NCBI RefSeq assembly: GCF_014534645.1
Contig: NZ_JACVQF010000178.1
Coordinates: forward strand, 1 to 64,000
Source of the DNA: Streptomyces griseicoloratus
Lineage (GTDB): Bacteria; Actinomycetota; Actinomycetes; Streptomycetales; Streptomycetaceae
Direction: 5' to 3'
DNA: 64,000 nucleotides
The position numbers were made by a program, and so were the translations under genes. Below, piece by piece: positions 35,350 to 43,923 of the stretch. Within the stretch, counting starts at the first letter, position 1; the number at the start of each line of letters is the position of its first letter. Below the pieces are notes generated by a model. That model did not search any database. It saw only the letters and a program-made list of their open reading frames with translations, and was not told where the DNA came from.

Positions 35350-36315
35350 ATGAGCGAGCAGACCATGCGCGCCGTCACGATCAAGGAATTCGGGGGCCCG
35401 GAGGTTCTGACCGCCGAGCAGGTGGCCCGCCCCGAACCGCTGCCGACCGAGGTGCTGGTGCGTGTCCACGCCGCCGGCGTCAACCCGGTGGACTGGAAGA
35501 CCCGCGCGGGTCAGGGCATGGCGGGAATGCAGACGTTCCCGCTGATCCTGGGCTGGGACGTCTCGGGTGTCGTCGAGGAGGTCGGCTTCGGCGTCACCAC
35601 GCTCGCGCCCGGCGACGAGGTGTACGGCATGCCGTGGTTCCCGCGCGTCGCGAACGCCTACGCCGAGTACGTGACCGCACCGGCGCGCCAGTGGGCCCGC
35701 AAGCCGGCCACCCTTGACCACGTGCACGCGGCCGCCGTGCCGCTGGCGGCGCTGACCGCCTGGCAGACCGTGGTCGACACCGCCCACCTGCGGGCCGGCC
35801 AGCGCGTCCTGATCACGGCCGCCGCCGGCGGCGTGGGCCACTTCGCGGTCCAGTTCGCCCGGCACCTGGGCGCCCATGTGATCGCCACCGCCAGCGCCGC
35901 CCGCCACCCCTGGCTGAAGGAACTCGGCGCAGACGAGACCATCGACTACACCACCACCCGCTTCGAGGACGCCGCCGCCGGTGTCGACGTCGTCATCGAC
36001 CTGGTGGGCGACGCGCATGACCGGACCAGCACCCGCTCGCTGAAGGTCCTGCGCCCGGGCGGCCTGTTGGTGGCCGTCCCGGCCGGTGTCTCCCCGGAAC
36101 TGGCCGCGGCCGCCGAAGCGGCCGGCGTGCGGGCCACTCCGTACCTGGTCGAGCCGGACGGCGCAGCGCTGACCACGATCGCAGGCCTGATCGACGCCGG
36201 TGAGGTCGCCGTCGAGGTGGAGGAGACCTTCCCGCTCGAGCAGGCCGGCGCGGCCCACTCCCGCGGCGAGGCCGGCCGCACCCGGGGCAAGCTCGTCCTG
36301 ACCATCGTCAACTGA
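35350..36315 (+). CDS. NADP-dependent quinone oxidoreductase-like MDR protein, second copy
   Basis: The 321-residue protein is a paralogue of the one at 4675: AAGVNPVDWKTRAGQG, LGWDVSGVVEEVGFG, ITAAAGGVGHFAVQFARHLGA (nucleotide site) and the C-terminal RGKLVLTI. There are no catalytic zinc ligands. GAGGAA precedes ATG 35350; another ATG lies 14 bases upstream out of frame. It is probably induced through the divergent GlxA-type regulator. Confidence 0.88.
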   Translation: MSEQTMRAVTIKEFGGPEVLTAEQVARPEPLPTEVLVRVHAAGVNPVDWKTRAGQGMAGMQTFPLILGWDVSGVVEEVGFGVTTLAPGDEVYGMPWFPRVANAYAEYVTAPARQWARKPATLDHVHAAAVPLAALTAWQTVVDTAHLRAGQRVLITAAAGGVGHFAVQFARHLGAHVIATASAARHPWLKELGADETIDYTTTRFEDAAAGVDVVIDLVGDAHDRTSTRSLKVLRPGGLLVAVPAGVSPELAAAAEAAGVRATPYLVEPDGAALTTIAGLIDAGEVAVEVEETFPLEQAGAAHSRGEAGRTRGKLVLTIVN

Positions 36316-36345
36316 CCACCGTAGCAAGGCGTTTGAAGTGGCGGC

Positions 36346-36549
36346 GTGTCCTACGAGATCCGCCGCTACCAGGCCCGGCCCGGCCGCAGCGAGGAGTGGG
36401 TGCGCTACGTGGAGGACGTGGTCGTCCCGTTCCAGGCCCTGCTGGGCATGGACGTGACTGCCTCCTTCGTCGACGTTCAGTTGTGGCACAGGATGGCTCG
36501 GCAGCCCTATGAGGGGAAGCGCGGGCCACGTCGGTGGCCGCCAACGTGA
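36346..36549 (+). pseudogene. Truncated NIPSNAP-family gene
   Basis: A GTG start opens SYEIRRYQARPGRSEEWVRY followed by VVPFQALLGMDVTASFVD, the beginning of bacterial NIPSNAP proteins (about 105 residues when intact). After residue 44 the sequence no longer matches and the frame ends at residue 67 with basic filler, so the C-terminal half is lost. Confidence 0.6.
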
Positions 36550-36596
36550 GATCGATCAAGGAATCGCGCAACGCGCGAGTGTGTCGCGGCGTGCCG

Positions 36597-36980
36597 TCAG
36601 GCGTCGAAACGGCCGCGTGCACTCTCGATGTGACTGAGGTGCTGGTGGGTCCAGCCGCATATGGCGTCGACCGCGGTGCGCAGGTCCCGGCCCGGCTCGG
36701 TGAGGGTGTACTCGACTCGCGGCGGCACGGTCGGGTGCACCTTCCGGTCGACCAGGCCGTTGCGTTCGAGCATGCGCAGGTTCTGGGTGAGCATCTTGTG
36801 GCTGACGCCCTCGACCTCGTTCCGCAGCTCGCTGAAGCGCAGGGTGCGCTCGCCGAGCGCCTCGATGATCAGGAGTGCCCACTTGTTGGCGACGTCCGAG
36901 AAGATCTCCCGCGCCAGGGAGTCTGCGCGCCGCAGGTCAGCGTCCTCGGGCAGGCCCGTGAGTTGCCGCTTGGTCACCAT
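36597..36980 (-). CDS. HxlR-family transcriptional regulator
   Basis: The 127-residue winged-helix protein has the HxlR pattern: IFSDVANKWALLIIEALGER, LRFSELRNEVEGVSHKMLTQNLRMLERNGLVDR and PPRVEYTLTEPGRDL. It is divergent from the RidA gene (101-base gap), which is its likely target. HxlR proteins often answer to aldehydes or oxidants; the signal here is unknown. Confidence 0.9.
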   Translation of the reverse strand: MVTKRQLTGLPEDADLRRADSLAREIFSDVANKWALLIIEALGERTLRFSELRNEVEGVSHKMLTQNLRMLERNGLVDRKVHPTVPPRVEYTLTEPGRDLRTAVDAICGWTHQHLSHIESARGRFDA

Positions 36981-37081
36981 CAGGTTCCTCAGTCACCGAA
37001 AAGTGCGTTCTTCCAGGTCAACCGTCACTCTCCTACAGTTTCCGGGTAACTACAAGAGAGCGAACCGGAAGGGTGAGCACC

Positions 37082-37483
37082 GTGGGCACCATTGACGTCT
37101 TCAACTACAACGTGCCGGCAGAGAGCGACTTCGGCTACTCACAGGCGATCAAGTCCGGCGAACTGATCCACGTCTCTGGACAGCTCTCGTTCGATGAGGC
37201 AGGTGAGTTCCTCTACGCGGGCGACTTCGCCGCCCAGCTCAAGCAGACCTACGCCAACATGGACAGGGTCCTGGACCACTACGGCGCCACCCGGAACCAG
37301 ATCGTCTCGCAGACCCTGTACGTGGTGAACCTGCGGCAGAACGCCGCGGCGACGGCGGAGGGCAACCTGGGGTATTTCGGCGACCACCGCCCGGCCAGCA
37401 CGGTCTTGGGCGTCACTGAACTGACCTTGCCCGGCCAGGTCGTCGAAATCAGCTTCGTCATCGACACGAAACTGCCCGCTTGA
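37082..37483 (+). CDS. RidA/YjgF-family protein
   Basis: The 133-residue protein shows the Rid fold: SQAIKSGELIHVSGQLSFDE, FAAQLKQTYANMDRVLDHYG and HRPASTVLGVTELTLPGQVVEI with the conserved Arg. RidA members deaminate reactive enamines/imines or hydrolyse related amides. I chose GTG 37082 because GGAAGG lies eight bases before it; GTG 37073 directly abuts that site and cannot use it. Confidence 0.88.
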   Translation: MGTIDVFNYNVPAESDFGYSQAIKSGELIHVSGQLSFDEAGEFLYAGDFAAQLKQTYANMDRVLDHYGATRNQIVSQTLYVVNLRQNAAATAEGNLGYFGDHRPASTVLGVTELTLPGQVVEISFVIDTKLPA

Positions 37484-37583
37484 GGTCTCGTTCCCATAGC
37501 CCTTGTTTTCCGGCCGGCGCGGTTTGATCTGCCCCGCGACCGCGTTCGCGTCCTCCGCGGTGAGGGCGCTGGCAGTACGCGCA

Positions 37584-37790
37584 CCCGCTGCCCCGCGCTG
37601 CCCCGGTCACCACCGCCGTCGTTCCGTCAAGCGCCACGGGCGAACCCAGTCCCATCTGGGTGGCGATCGCGAAGTAGTCCTCCAGGTGCCAGGTCCGCAC
37701 GATGCAGCCCTCGACCACCTGATGGAAGTCGGCCGCCCGGAACTCGACCTCGCGGCCGGTGCCCTCCACGCCGAGCAGCCCGGTGTGCTT
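37584..37790 (-). pseudogene. Fused scraps of a SnoaL-like cyclase and an SDR
   Basis: Read leftwards, TGREVEFRAADFHQVVEGCI and VRTWHLEDYFAIATQMG (37784-37644) match the C-terminal half of SnoaL-like/ester-cyclase proteins. The same frame continues into LDGTTAVVTGAARGSG (37628-37584), the cofactor motif that begins an SDR. Neither has the rest of its gene. Confidence 0.5.
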
Positions 37791-37794
37791 CGCG

Positions 37795-38056
37795 CGGTTG
37801 ACCGCCCAGGTGGGTGCACGGCTTCTCGACCGCACGCGGCAACGCACACGGCTCACCGAAGCGGGAGAGGCCTTCCTCCGGGACGCACGCGATCTGTTGC
37901 GCTCGTCCGAGCAGGCCTCGGCCGCGGCCCGGGCCGCCGGGCAGCCGCATCGACCCGCGACCCGGGGGCCGCCCCGCACCCGAGGGCCCCCCGGGCGAGA
38001 CCATCGAGGACAAGCTCGAATGGATGGCCGCCGGGCAGGCCGTGGCGCTCCGGCCG
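37795..38056 (+). pseudogene. Internally deleted LysR gene
   Basis: RLTAQVGARLLDRTRQRTRL followed by TEAGEAFLRDARDLL (37795-37945) is the segment after a LysR helix-turn-helix. GETIEDKLEWMAAGQAVALRP (37994-38056, another frame) matches the end of a LysR substrate domain. The first helices and about 150 middle residues are missing. It faces the SnoaL/SDR scraps, as a regulator faces its target. Confidence 0.5.
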
Positions 38057-38063
38057 AGCGGGC

Positions 38064-38861
38064 TCAGCCGACGTACCCCATGCGGCGGCTGATCTCCTCG
38101 GCGCCGTTGATCAGCACGGGGGCGAGCTCGTGGATGCGCTGCTCGGTGAAGCGGTACTCGGGGCCGGAGGCACTGAGGGCGGCGACGACCTCACCGCTGT
38201 GAGACCGGATCGGAGCCGCCATCGCGTGCAGTCCGATCTCGAACTCCTCCAGCGTCACCGCGTAACCACGCTCCCGCGCCTCGGCGAGATCCTTCTCCAG
38301 CTTGGTCCTGGAAGTGATCGTGTGGGACGTCAGCTTCTGCATCCCGGACGCCGTGAGCACTGCGGCCCGCTCTGTCGCCGGCAGGTGGGCCAGCAGGATC
38401 TTGCCGCTGGAAGTGACGTGCAGCGGCGTGAGCTGCCCGACCCAGTTGTGTGTGCCGATCGCGCCCGGGCCGCGCACCTGGTACAGGTTGACCGCGTAGT
38501 GCTCCTGCAGGACGGCGATGTTGACGGTCTCGCCGATCTCCTCGCTGAGCCGCTCGCACACCACCCGGCCCTGCTGGGTGAGGTCGAGCCGGCCCGTGAC
38601 CGCGCCCGCCAGACGCACGATCCCGAAACCGAGCCGATACTTGCCCCGCTCGGCCGCCTGCTCGACGAGGCCGCGCACCTCCAACGCCCCGAGCAGGCGG
38701 AACGCGGTCGATTTGTGGACGTCGATCTCGGCCGCGACCTCGCTCACCCCCGCCTCCCCACGCTGGGCGAGGATCTCCAGGACGCTGATGGCACGGTCGA
38801 CGGACTGCACCCCACCCGCCGCGGGAGCCGCTACTTCACCGTCTGCCGTGTAGTTGCTCAT
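38064..38861 (-). CDS. IclR-family regulator 1 (locus repressor candidate)
   Basis: The 265-residue protein has the IclR winged helix (QSVDRAISVLEILAQRGEAG, VSEVAAEIDVHKSTAFRLLG) and effector domain (YQVRGPGAIGTHNWVGQLTP, VTSSGKILLAHLP, ALSASGPEYRF). It is about three-quarters identical by eye to the IclR at 54529, and the two bracket the transporter-to-Rieske part of the locus. Its -10 (TATAGT) places the transcript start at the ATG, so it appears leaderless, with a GTTGC-N7-GCAAC palindrome over the start codon. Autoregulation and control of the GTTGCG-box promoters are inferred. Confidence 0.92.
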   Translation of the reverse strand: MSNYTADGEVAAPAAGGVQSVDRAISVLEILAQRGEAGVSEVAAEIDVHKSTAFRLLGALEVRGLVEQAAERGKYRLGFGIVRLAGAVTGRLDLTQQGRVVCERLSEEIGETVNIAVLQEHYAVNLYQVRGPGAIGTHNWVGQLTPLHVTSSGKILLAHLPATERAAVLTASGMQKLTSHTITSRTKLEKDLAEARERGYAVTLEEFEIGLHAMAAPIRSHSGEVVAALSASGPEYRFTEQRIHELAPVLINGAEEISRRMGYVG

Positions 38862-38873
38862 GGCGCAACTATA
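38853..38873 (-). promoter_or_regulatory. Leaderless promoter and palindromic operator of iclR1
   Basis: GTTGCTCATGGCGCAAC (38853-38869) is a GTTGC-N7-GCAAC palindrome that contains the start codon (complement at 38859-38861). ACTATA (38868-38873) is the complement of a TATAGT -10 box, seven bases before the ATG. Confidence 0.65.
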
Positions 38874-39081
38874 CGACCGGACCGTGTCACGATCAGGGTG
38901 GATCGGGCTCGCCGGGGCGTGCGGGCTGCCAGATGATCCGGCACTCCTCGGCCTCCGGCGCGAAATCGCTGCTCAGTTCCTCCGGGACGGGCGGGCATGC
39001 GCCGCCACGGTGGCACGCACGCGGCAACGGCTGGGGGCTGAAGGGGCGTGCCGGAAGTTACAAGACCTTGTGCAGCTTGTC

Positions 39082-39125
39082 TTGACGCCGACACACTATC
39101 GATGTTCTGTTGCGCATGCAGGAAC
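39082..39125 (+). promoter_or_regulatory. GTTGCG-box promoter of the MFS gene
   Basis: TTGACG (39082-39087) is followed 27 bases later by GTTGCGCATGCAGGAAC (39109-39125). This is the first of the shared promoter modules of the locus. The preceding stretch from 38874 has no recognisable gene. Confidence 0.55.
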
Positions 39126-39273
39126 GCGTTCTTCTCGACGCAACCCCTGCGGCGTGGGTCGTCAACCGTGATGTCGCCGCCCAGGCCGACCGGTTTCTTC
39201 GAAGCCGGTACCGCCGGAGGGGAGTCACGGTTCGCGGGCCACGCAGTCCCCGTCCCCCACCCCGGGAGCTCAG

Positions 39274-40686
39274 ATGTCCATCCGTGCCATCGACGAGGCG
39301 CCGCTGACCACATTCCATCGCAAACTCACCGTGGCCTGCGCCGGAGGTCCGTTCCTGGACGGCTACCTGCTCAGCATCATCGGCGTCGCGCTGATCGGCA
39401 TGAGCAACGAGCTGAACCTGAGCGCCGGGGACGAGGGCCTCATCGGCGCCGCCGCCCTGGTCGGCATCTTCGTCGGGGGCCTGTTCGGCGGAGTCCTCAC
39501 CGACAGGCTCGGCCGCGAGGCGATGTACACCATCGACCTGATGGTCCTGGTCGGCGTATCGGTGCTGTCGGTTTTCGCAGGCGAAAGCTGGCAGTTCGTG
39601 GTGCTGCGCTTCGTCCTCGGCGTGGCCGTCGGGGCCGATTACCCCATCGCGACGTCCCTGCTGGCCGAATGGGTGCCGAACCGGCACCGCGGCCGACTGC
39701 TCGGGATCCTCATCCTTGCCTGGTACGTCGGCGCCGCCGCCGCATATGTGGTCGGCTACGTCATGGCCGAGATCGGTGGCGCCGGTGCCTGGCGGTGGAT
39801 GCTCGCCTCGGGCGCCGTGCTCAGCGCCGTCGTCCTGCTGATGCGCATCGGTACGCCCGAGTCCCCGCTGTGGCTGGTGAACAAGGGCCGTACCGCCGAT
39901 GCCCAGAAGTCGATCGAGCGGGCCCTCGGCCGTACCGTCCCCATCGACGACCTGCTGGCCGCCTCGGCCGCCGAGCAGTCCATGGCCCAACACCGGTTCC
40001 GTGACCTGTTCCAGGGCGCCTACCTGCGGCGGACGCTCTTCTGCGGCCTGTTCTACATGTGTCAGATCACGCCGATGTTCGCCCTTTACACCTTCGGGCC
40101 GGCCATCCTGGGTTCCTTCGGTCTCGGCGAAGGCAACGCCAGTAACCTGGGCTCGGCGCTGATCAGCATCGTGTTCGTGGCGGGCTGTATCCCCGCGCTG
40201 CGGCTGGTGGACCGGGTGGGGCGCCGTCCCGTCATCGTCTGGTCGTTCGCCCTGATGGCGATCCCGCTCGCGGTGCTCGGCGGCGGTGACTCGCTCCCCA
40301 TCGCGGTGGTCATCGTGTGCTTCTGTGCCTACGCCCTGCTCTCGGGCGGCCCCACGGTGCTGGAGTGGACCTATCCCAACGAGTTGTTCCCCACCGGCAT
40401 CCGAGCCACCGCGGGTGGTGTGGCCACCTCGATCAGCCGTATCGGCGCCGCGGCGGGCACCTTGCTGCTCCCCATCTCCCTGAGCAGGCTCGGCATCGGT
40501 ACGACCATGCTGATCGGCGCCGGCATCACCTTGCTGGGCTGGCTGGTGTCCCTGGCGTGGGCCGAGGAGACGCGGGGCCGCACGCTGGCGGAGACCAGTG
40601 CCGTCCCGGTCGGGTCCCGGCGCCCCTCGGCGGCCGACGAGAAGCGCGGAGCCGACCTGCGGGAGAGCGACCTCGAACGATCCTGA
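39274..40686 (+). CDS. MFS transporter (sugar-porter/aromatic-acid-type, 12 helices)
   Basis: The 470-residue membrane protein has GGPFLDGYLLSIIGVAL, GGVLTDRLGREAMY (loop 2-3 motif), RFVLGVAVGADYPIATSLLAEW and PTVLEWTYPNELFPTGIRAT. The pattern resembles metabolite/proton symporters for organic acids or quaternary amines. It is the first gene of the locus behind a GTTGCG promoter, so uptake of the locus substrate is likely; the substrate cannot be read from the sequence. A GGGAG ribosome site and a downstream hairpin delimit it. Confidence 0.88.
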   Translation: MSIRAIDEAPLTTFHRKLTVACAGGPFLDGYLLSIIGVALIGMSNELNLSAGDEGLIGAAALVGIFVGGLFGGVLTDRLGREAMYTIDLMVLVGVSVLSVFAGESWQFVVLRFVLGVAVGADYPIATSLLAEWVPNRHRGRLLGILILAWYVGAAAAYVVGYVMAEIGGAGAWRWMLASGAVLSAVVLLMRIGTPESPLWLVNKGRTADAQKSIERALGRTVPIDDLLAASAAEQSMAQHRFRDLFQGAYLRRTLFCGLFYMCQITPMFALYTFGPAILGSFGLGEGNASNLGSALISIVFVAGCIPALRLVDRVGRRPVIVWSFALMAIPLAVLGGGDSLPIAVVIVCFCAYALLSGGPTVLEWTYPNELFPTGIRATAGGVATSISRIGAAAGTLLLPISLSRLGIGTTMLIGAGITLLGWLVSLAWAEETRGRTLAETSAVPVGSRRPSAADEKRGADLRESDLERS

Positions 40687-40721
40687 CAGCGCACGCGCCG
40701 AACAGGATGACACGCAGCCGA

Positions 40722-40741
40722 CCGGCCCCCTCGGGGGCCGG
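40722..40741 (+). terminator. Hairpin terminator after the MFS gene
   Basis: CCGGCCCCC (40722-40730) and GGGGGCCGG (40733-40741) pair perfectly with a two-base loop. A GTTGCGTG box (40745) follows at once, and TTGACA (40799-40804) is the probable -35 of the next gene. Confidence 0.65.
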
Positions 40742-40875
40742 ACAGTTGCGTGCCCGGCAGGTCCGTCCCCCTGGAGCCCACGTTCTTCCGGCGCCCGCTT
40801 GACAGCGGTCACCCACAACCAGCACGTCCGGCCGAACCTCGGATTCGGCCGTCGCCCTCAGCGAGGAGAACGACA

Positions 40876-41964
40876 GTGACACACGAGGTACGCGCCGTCG
40901 TCGCCCGGCAGAAGGGCGCGCCGGTCTCGGTGGAGACCGTCCTGGTGCCGGACCCCGGCCCGGGTGAGGCGCTGGTGCGGGTACAGGCCTGTGGGGTCTG
41001 CCCCACGGACCTGCACTACCGGGAGGGCGGGATCACCGGCGAGTTCCCCTTCCTGCTCGGCCACGAGGCCGCGGGGGTGGTCGAGTCGGTCGGTGAGGGT
41101 GTCACCGAGGTCGCGCCCGGCGACTTCGTCGTGCTCAACTGGCGTGCGCTCTGCGGTGGTCGGTGCCGGGCCTGCCGTAACGGCAAGCCGTGGTACTGCT
41201 TTGACACCCGCAACGCCGGCCGGCCGATGACGCTGGCCGATGGAACCCCGCTGTCCCCGGCCCTGGGCATCGGTGCCTTCGCCGAGAAGACCCTGGTCGC
41301 GGCCGGCCAGTGTACCATGGTGAACCCGACCGCCTCGCCGGCCGCGGCGGCACTGCTGGGTTGCGGTGTGACGGCCGGGTTCGGGGCCGCGGTCAACACC
41401 GGGGGCGTCGGCCGCGGTGACTCGATCGCGGTGATCGGCTGTGGGGGAGTGGGCATGGCCGCCATCGCCGGCGCCAAGGTCGCCGGCGCGGCCCGCATCA
41501 TCGCCGTCGACGTCGACGAGCGGAAGTTGCGATGGGCCGAGACGTTCGGCGCCACCGACACCGTCGACTCCTCCAGGACCGACGCTGTCGAGGCCATCCG
41601 CAGGCTGACCGGCGGCTTCGGCGCCGACGTCGTCGTGGACGCCGTGGGCCGCCCGGAAACCTACAAGCAGGCCTTCTATGCCCGCGACCTGGCCGGCACC
41701 GCAGTCCTCGTCGGCGCGCCCACCCGGGAGCTGACCGTCGAGCTGCCCCTGCTGGAGGTCTTCGGCCGGGGCGGGGCGCTGAAGTCCTCGTGGTACGGCG
41801 ACTGTCTGCCCTCCCGGGATTTCCCTGCGCTGATCGACCTCTACCTGCAAGGCCGCTTCGACCTGGCGGGTTTCGTCAGCGAGAAGATCGCGCTGGACGA
41901 GGTGGAGTCGGCGTTCGCCAAGATCCATCGCGGTGAGGTCCTGCGCTCGGTGGTGGTCCTGTGA
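40876..41964 (+). CDS. Zinc alcohol dehydrogenase, S-(hydroxymethyl)mycothiol dehydrogenase-like, copy 1
   Basis: The 362-residue MDR enzyme has catalytic zinc ligands C42 and H63-E64 (LLGHEAAG), the nucleotide motif [15 protein letters not shown] and [20 protein letters not shown]. It would oxidise the formaldehyde-mycothiol adduct to S-formylmycothiol with NAD. Two oddities set it apart from copy 2: CGVCPTD instead of CGVCHTD at residues 40-45, and one extra residue in the structural-zinc loop (CGGRCRAC instead of CGECRAC). GAGGAG precedes GTG 40876. The MBL gene that follows copy 2 is broken here. Confidence 0.85.
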   Translation: MTHEVRAVVARQKGAPVSVETVLVPDPGPGEALVRVQACGVCPTDLHYREGGITGEFPFLLGHEAAGVVESVGEGVTEVAPGDFVVLNWRALCGGRCRACRNGKPWYCFDTRNAGRPMTLADGTPLSPALGIGAFAEKTLVAAGQCTMVNPTASPAAAALLGCGVTAGFGAAVNTGGVGRGDSIAVIGCGGVGMAAIAGAKVAGAARIIAVDVDERKLRWAETFGATDTVDSSRTDAVEAIRRLTGGFGADVVVDAVGRPETYKQAFYARDLAGTAVLVGAPTRELTVELPLLEVFGRGGALKSSWYGDCLPSRDFPALIDLYLQGRFDLAGFVSEKIALDEVESAFAKIHRGEVLRSVVVL

Positions 41965-42071
41965 CGGTGCGCATCGAGCACCCGGTCACCTCCGGAACCT
42001 TCGAGTCGGACGGCGGCGGTGGTCGGGAGGTGGCGGGCACCCGGCCGCACGGGAGGCCGGCCCGCTCTTGA
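41961..42071 (+). pseudogene. Truncated MBL-fold hydrolase gene (remnant of the ADH-MBL pair)
   Basis: A GTG overlapping the ADH stop opens [19 protein letters not shown], which matches the start of the MBL hydrolase at 48350 (AGTVRIEHLVTSGTFSLDGG). After about 19 residues the match ends, and the frame stops at 42071, inside the next promoter's -35 box. The metal-binding domain is entirely lost. Confidence 0.75.
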
Positions 42072-42110
42072 CAACGGCCCGAATCGAACGAAAGCATGTT
42101 GCGCATAGCG
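42068..42110 (+). promoter_or_regulatory. GTTGCG-box promoter upstream of the broken Rieske gene and sdaA
   Basis: TTGACA (42068-42073) is followed 30 bases later by GTTGCGCATAGCG (42098-42110), which differs at one base from the box at 47197. Confidence 0.6.
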
Positions 42111-42232
42111 AGTTTGGTTGTGTTATCTGAGACAAGCGAGTCCATCGCTTCCGCTCCGTCGAATGGTCGGGTGTCCACCCTCGGCCGACGGCTCCCCTTC
42201 CCCGTCGGGCACCCGCAACCCGGAGGTTCCCC

Positions 42233-42367
42233 ATGATCACGGTGTGCCGGATCGAAGATCCGCCGCCTGGCGAGTCCATGCGCACGCACCAGGACGCCGC
42301 ACCGGCCCACGACCGGCCGACGGACTGGTTCGGCGAACTTCCCCTGCCCACCACCTCCTTCTCATGA
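42233..42367 (+). pseudogene. Truncated Rieske ferredoxin gene (or 44-residue small protein)
   Basis: ATG 42233, with GGAGG seven bases upstream, opens MITVCRIEDPPPGESMRTHQ. This aligns with the first residues of the Rieske proteins at 50344 and 52938 (CRLDDLPRGESHRLETD). The frame then diverges and stops after 44 residues without either Cys-His iron-sulphur motif. The good ribosome site means that a short product could still be made. Confidence 0.55.
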
Positions 42368-42536
42368 GCTCCCTGCCCCGACACCGTCCGCGGTCCCCGC
42401 GGGGAGACCGCCCTGAGCGTTCCGCAGCACCTGCGGTACCCGCGTCCGCGGCGCAGGCCTTCGGTGATGTCGTCCACCTCCGCCGGACGTGCTCACGGCA
42501 TGTTTCGCAACCCCCTCTCATCCCACGGAGTATGGC

Positions 42537-43919
42537 GTGGCAATCAGCGTCTTCGACCTGTTCTCCATCGGCATCGGGCCGTCCAGCTCGCACACCGTCG
42601 GCCCGATGCGAGCCGCCCGGATGTTCGTCGTCCGGCTGAAGAGGGACGGCCTGCTCGCCCAGTCCGCCGCGGTACGGGCGGAGCTGTTCGGCTCCCTCGG
42701 CGCCACCGGCCACGGCCACGGCACCCCCAAGGCCGTACTGCTCGGCCTGGAGGGCAACGAGCCGCACATGGTCGACGTCGCCCAGGCCGAGCTGGACGTC
42801 GAGCGGATCCGCGGCACCCGGCGCATCCGCCTCCTCGGCACCGAGATCGGACCGGACCACGAGATCGGCTTCGACGTCGGTACCCAGCTGGTTCTGCACC
42901 GCCGGCGCTCGCTGCCGTATCACGCCAACGGCATGACCATCAGCGCGTACGACGAGGACGGGCTGCCGCTGCTGGAGAAGACGTACTACTCGGTCGGCGG
43001 CGGTTTCGTGGTCGACGAGGACGCCGTCGGCGCGGACCGCATCAAGCTGGACGACACCGTCGTGAAGCATCCCTTCCGCACCGGTGACGAACTGCTGCGC
43101 CTGGCACGCGAGACGGGCCTGTCGATCTCCGCGCTGATGCTGGAGAACGAGAAGGCCTGGCGCACCGAGGACGAGATCCGGGCCGGGCTGCTGGAGATAT
43201 GGCGGGTCATGGAGGCCTGTGTCGCCCGGGGACTGTCGTACGAGGGGATCCTCCCCGGCGGACTGAAGGTCCGCCGTCGCGCCGCGGCCGCGGCGCGGGC
43301 GCTGCGCAGCGAGGGCGATCCGGCGCTCCGCGCGATGGAGTGGGTGACCCTCTACGCGATGGCGGTGAACGAGGAGAACGCCGCCGGCGGCCGGGTCGTG
43401 ACCGCCCCGACGAACGGAGCCGCCGGCATCATCCCGGCCGTTCTGCACTACTACCTCGACTTCGTACCGGGCGCGGACGAGGACGGCATCGTCCGCTTCC
43501 TGCTCACGGCGGGTGCGATCGGTCTGCTGTTCAAGGAGAACGCCTCCATCTCCGGCGCCGAGGTCGGCTGCCAGGGCGAGGTCGGCTCCGCCTGCTCGAT
43601 GGCCGCGGGCGGCCTGGCCGAGGTGCTGGGCGGCAGCCCGGAACAGGTGGAGAACGCCGCCGAGATCGGCATGGAGCACAACCTCGGACTGACCTGCGAC
43701 CCCGTGGGCGGCCTGGTGCAGATCCCGTGCATCGAGCGCAACGGCATGGCCGCGGTCAAGGCGGTGACCGCCGCCCGGATGGCACTGCGCGGCGACGGCC
43801 GGCACCACGTCTCCCTCGACAAGGTCATCAAGACCATGAAGGAGACCGGCGCCGACATGAAGGTCAAGTACAAGGAGACCGCCCGCGGCGGGCTCGCCGT
43901 CAACGTCATCGAGTGCTGA
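42537..43919 (+). CDS. sdaA: L-serine ammonia-lyase (iron-sulphur dehydratase)
   Basis: The 460-residue single-chain enzyme has the beta domain ([20 protein letters not shown]) and alpha domain ([57 protein letters not shown]). These supply the three cysteines for the 4Fe-4S cluster. It converts L-serine to pyruvate and ammonia. In this locus it would drain the serine made by GlyA from glycine and methylene-THF, closing betaine catabolism. GTG 42537 is preceded by CGGAG. Confidence 0.93.
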   Translation: MAISVFDLFSIGIGPSSSHTVGPMRAARMFVVRLKRDGLLAQSAAVRAELFGSLGATGHGHGTPKAVLLGLEGNEPHMVDVAQAELDVERIRGTRRIRLLGTEIGPDHEIGFDVGTQLVLHRRRSLPYHANGMTISAYDEDGLPLLEKTYYSVGGGFVVDEDAVGADRIKLDDTVVKHPFRTGDELLRLARETGLSISALMLENEKAWRTEDEIRAGLLEIWRVMEACVARGLSYEGILPGGLKVRRRAAAAARALRSEGDPALRAMEWVTLYAMAVNEENAAGGRVVTAPTNGAAGIIPAVLHYYLDFVPGADEDGIVRFLLTAGAIGLLFKENASISGAEVGCQGEVGSACSMAAGGLAEVLGGSPEQVENAAEIGMEHNLGLTCDPVGGLVQIPCIERNGMAAVKAVTAARMALRGDGRHHVSLDKVIKTMKETGADMKVKYKETARGGLAVNVIEC

Positions 43920-43923
43920 AGGC

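Noticed and set aside
34822-36489. A 555-codon open frame on the minus strand across the GlxA/MDR boundary
   Set aside because: Its composition is low-complexity, and it overlaps two well-supported genes on their antisense or out-of-frame side.
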